Origin: UBA4738 sp002413305
Lineage (GTDB): Bacteria > Actinomycetota > UBA4738
NCBI GenBank assembly: GCA_036847185.1
Contig: DAIUAM010000105.1
Coordinates: forward strand, 1-5,973
Length of the DNA stretch: 5,973 bases
Reading direction: 5' to 3'
Part shown: positions 4,755 to 5,973 of the stretch, piece by piece
How positions within the stretch are numbered: the stretch's first letter is position 1
How the letters are laid out: every line of letters starts with the position of its first letter
Notes under the pieces: model-generated
What the model was told of the DNA's origin: nothing
Databases searched by the model: none
The model's input: the letters and a program-made list of their open reading frames with translations, nothing else
Translations under genes and position numbers: made by a program

Positions 4755-5902
4755 TGGCCTGGATTCGGAAGTCGAAGAACGGTCGCGGCTATCACGTGGT
4801 GTGGCGCGACCCGGACGGCAGGGAACGAAGCCGCACGTTCCGGCGCAAGGAGGACGCGCGAGACTGGAAGTCGAGCATCGAGGTCGACCTGGCCCGGGGG
4901 AGCTACCGGGACCCGTCGCTCGGCCGGATGCCGCTCGGCGCGTTCTGGCCGGTCTTTCTGGAGGCCTCGCCCCACCTGGCACCGAAGACCCGCCAGTGGT
5001 ACGGGATGATGGCGCGCCGCTACATCCTGCCGGCATTGGGCGCGAAGCGGCTCGGCAGGATCTCTCGCCTCGATGTCGAGGCCTTCCTCTCGGAGCTCCG
5101 GACGCGTGGAGTCGGGGAGCCCACCATCGCCGGCGCCTACCGGGTGCTCCGCGCTGTCTTGGCGAAGGCCGAACTGGACGGGCGCATCGTTGGGAACCCG
5201 ACGCACGGCGTGAAGGTGCCAAGGCCAGCCGACAAGGAACAGCGTGTCCTCTCCATCGAGGAGCTTGAGCGGATCGCCGACGCGGTTTCCGAGCGCTACC
5301 GGGCGCTCGTCCTGCTTCTCGGCTACTGCGGCCTCAGGATCGGCGAGGCCGCCGCCCTCCGCGTTTCGGACGTGGACTTCCTCCGACGATCGGCCAGCAT
5401 CACGCGGGCGTCCAGCGAGGTTGGGACCGAACTCGTGGTCGGCCCGACGAAGACGAAGCAGTCGCGCGTCGTGGATGTCCCGGCCTCGGTTATCGAGGAA
5501 CTCGCCCGCCACGTGCAGGCCTTCCCGCCCGGACCGTCAGGACTGTTGTTCACGAACGGTCGAGGAGAGCCCATCCGGCAATCGAACTTCAACCGGAAGA
5601 TCTGGCACCCGGCGCTGGTCCGGGCGACCATCGCCGAGCCGCTGCCCCGGGTACATGACCTTCGCCACACGGCCTCGGCTCTCTCGGTGAGCGTCGGCGC
5701 CCACGCGAAGGAGATCCAGTCACTCCTCGGCCACGCCAGCATCGGGATGACCCTGGACACCTACGGACACATCTTCGCCGGAGCGTCACGACGCCTCGCC
5801 GACCGGCTGGACGAGGCCCGGGAAGCCGTCCTCTCCGCTCCGGCTGCGGAAGGAATGCGGAAGGAGAGCGGAACGGACCCCGCCGGGCCCCGGGCCGGGT
5901 GA
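4754..5902 (+). CDS. int: Tyrosine site-specific recombinase (integrase)
   Basis: The 382-aa protein has the full layout of a phage-type tyrosine integrase. An N-terminal arm-binding region (about 1-55, YHVVWRDPDGRERSRTF) is followed by a SAM-like core-binding domain (about 60-150) and a C-terminal catalytic domain. Catalytic residues can be placed: Arg195 in YCGLRIGEAAAL, a lysine in the PTKTKQSR hairpin (probably Lys233), His301 and Arg304 in HDLRH, His327 in LLGHAS, and the nucleophile Tyr337 in LDTYGH. All are present, so it should be active. The ATG overlaps the stop of the upstream regulator (TGATG), and GAGAGGGGAG lies just before it. The gene points at the tRNA-Gln gene 30 bp beyond its stop, which is typical of elements that integrate into tRNA 3' ends. 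It would carry out insertion and, with the excisionase-like protein, excision. Confidence 0.97.
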   Translation: MAWIRKSKNGRGYHVVWRDPDGRERSRTFRRKEDARDWKSSIEVDLARGSYRDPSLGRMPLGAFWPVFLEASPHLAPKTRQWYGMMARRYILPALGAKRLGRISRLDVEAFLSELRTRGVGEPTIAGAYRVLRAVLAKAELDGRIVGNPTHGVKVPRPADKEQRVLSIEELERIADAVSERYRALVLLLGYCGLRIGEAAALRVSDVDFLRRSASITRASSEVGTELVVGPTKTKQSRVVDVPASVIEELARHVQAFPPGPSGLLFTNGRGEPIRQSNFNRKIWHPALVRATIAEPLPRVHDLRHTASALSVSVGAHAKEIQSLLGHASIGMTLDTYGHIFAGASRRLADRLDEAREAVLSAPAAEGMRKESGTDPAGPRAG

Positions 5903-5931
5903 AGAATCCGGCCTCTGACCTGCGTGTTTCT

Positions 5932-5973
5932 TAGCTGGCCCGCCTGGATTCGAACCAGGACTAACTGATCCAG
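5932..5973. other. Probable attachment site (att) in the tRNA-Gln 3' end
   Basis: The integrase gene ends 30 bp from the 3' end of the tRNA and the tRNA's 3' side faces the integrase. Tyrosine integrases commonly recombine within the anticodon-loop to 3'-end part of tRNA genes, so the crossover should lie in this segment. No second copy of the T-arm sequence exists elsewhere in the window, so the partner att site must lie to the left of position 1. The exact core cannot be set from one end. Confidence 0.6.
5935..5973 (-). tRNA. tRNA-Gln (anticodon CTG), 3' part, cut by window edge
   Basis: Read on the - strand, the end of the window gives anticodon CTG (5973-5971), GA, the 3' side of the anticodon stem TCAGT, a four-base variable loop TAGT, and a perfect T-arm (CCTGG, TTCGAAT, CCAGG; 5959-5943). 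The 3' acceptor strand CGGGCCA (5942-5936) and discriminator G (5935) follow. A four-base variable loop and discriminator G are both typical of tRNA-Gln. The next bases are CTA, so CCA is not encoded. The 5' half lies outside the window, so it cannot be told whether this is the intact gene or a duplicated 3' fragment. Confidence 0.85.

Noticed and set aside
4341..5512. Antisense frames of 268 and 293 codons across the integrase
   Set aside because: The + strand encodes a complete tyrosine recombinase with all catalytic residues; the antisense frames show only Arg/Pro/Ser-rich shadow composition.

Overview
The window is high-GC DNA, by eye in the mid-to-upper 60s percent, with GTG starts, tightly overlapping genes and a tRNA whose 3' CCA is not encoded. 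This suggests an actinomycete or a relative. Its content is accessory: one end of a small integrative element beside a tRNA-Gln gene. It carries integration, regulation and replication-type genes. No capsid, conjugation, resistance or metabolic gene is visible here.

Right part, + strand: a Cys-rich, helix-turn-helix protein of 265 aa (3957-4754) is coupled by a TGATG overlap to a 382-aa tyrosine integrase (4754-5902). Thirty bases beyond the integrase stop lies the 3' half of a tRNA-Gln(CTG) on the - strand (5935-5973, cut by the window edge exactly at the anticodon). This is the probable attachment site.

Middle: a 138-bp divergent intergenic region (3819-3956) holds two perfect 14-bp direct repeats spaced 21 bp apart, probably an operator. 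From it, on the - strand, run an excisionase/AlpA-like HTH protein of 72 aa, a 57-aa Cys-containing protein and a 543-aa AAA+ ATPase with an N-terminal zinc ribbon. The last is the likely replication helicase/initiator. These three are joined by four-base GTGA overlaps.

Left part: 216 bp without a gene (1586-1801) follow the ATPase gene. They contain six copies of a 9-mer, GAGGTTCAC or its complement, in two opposed sets, and look like an iteron-type origin or a complex operator. Then come five small - strand genes, all overlapping: 149, 139 (two zinc clusters), 88 (SWIM zinc finger), 74 and 38 aa (CxxC). The first 142 bp carry no gene but hold a dense cluster of CGTCAG motifs.

Working model (inference): integrase and excisionase move the element in and out of tRNA-Gln. 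The divergent HTH proteins set the switch between the integrase side and the replication side. The AAA+ protein acts at the repeats just downstream of its own gene. The tRNA-int | divergent xis-rep-ori order resembles that of phage-inducible chromosomal islands (satellites), but the window does not show the other end of the element and cannot prove this. Two oddities stand out: the Walker A lysine of the ATPase is replaced by alanine, and most of the proteins have Cys/His zinc-binding patterns.
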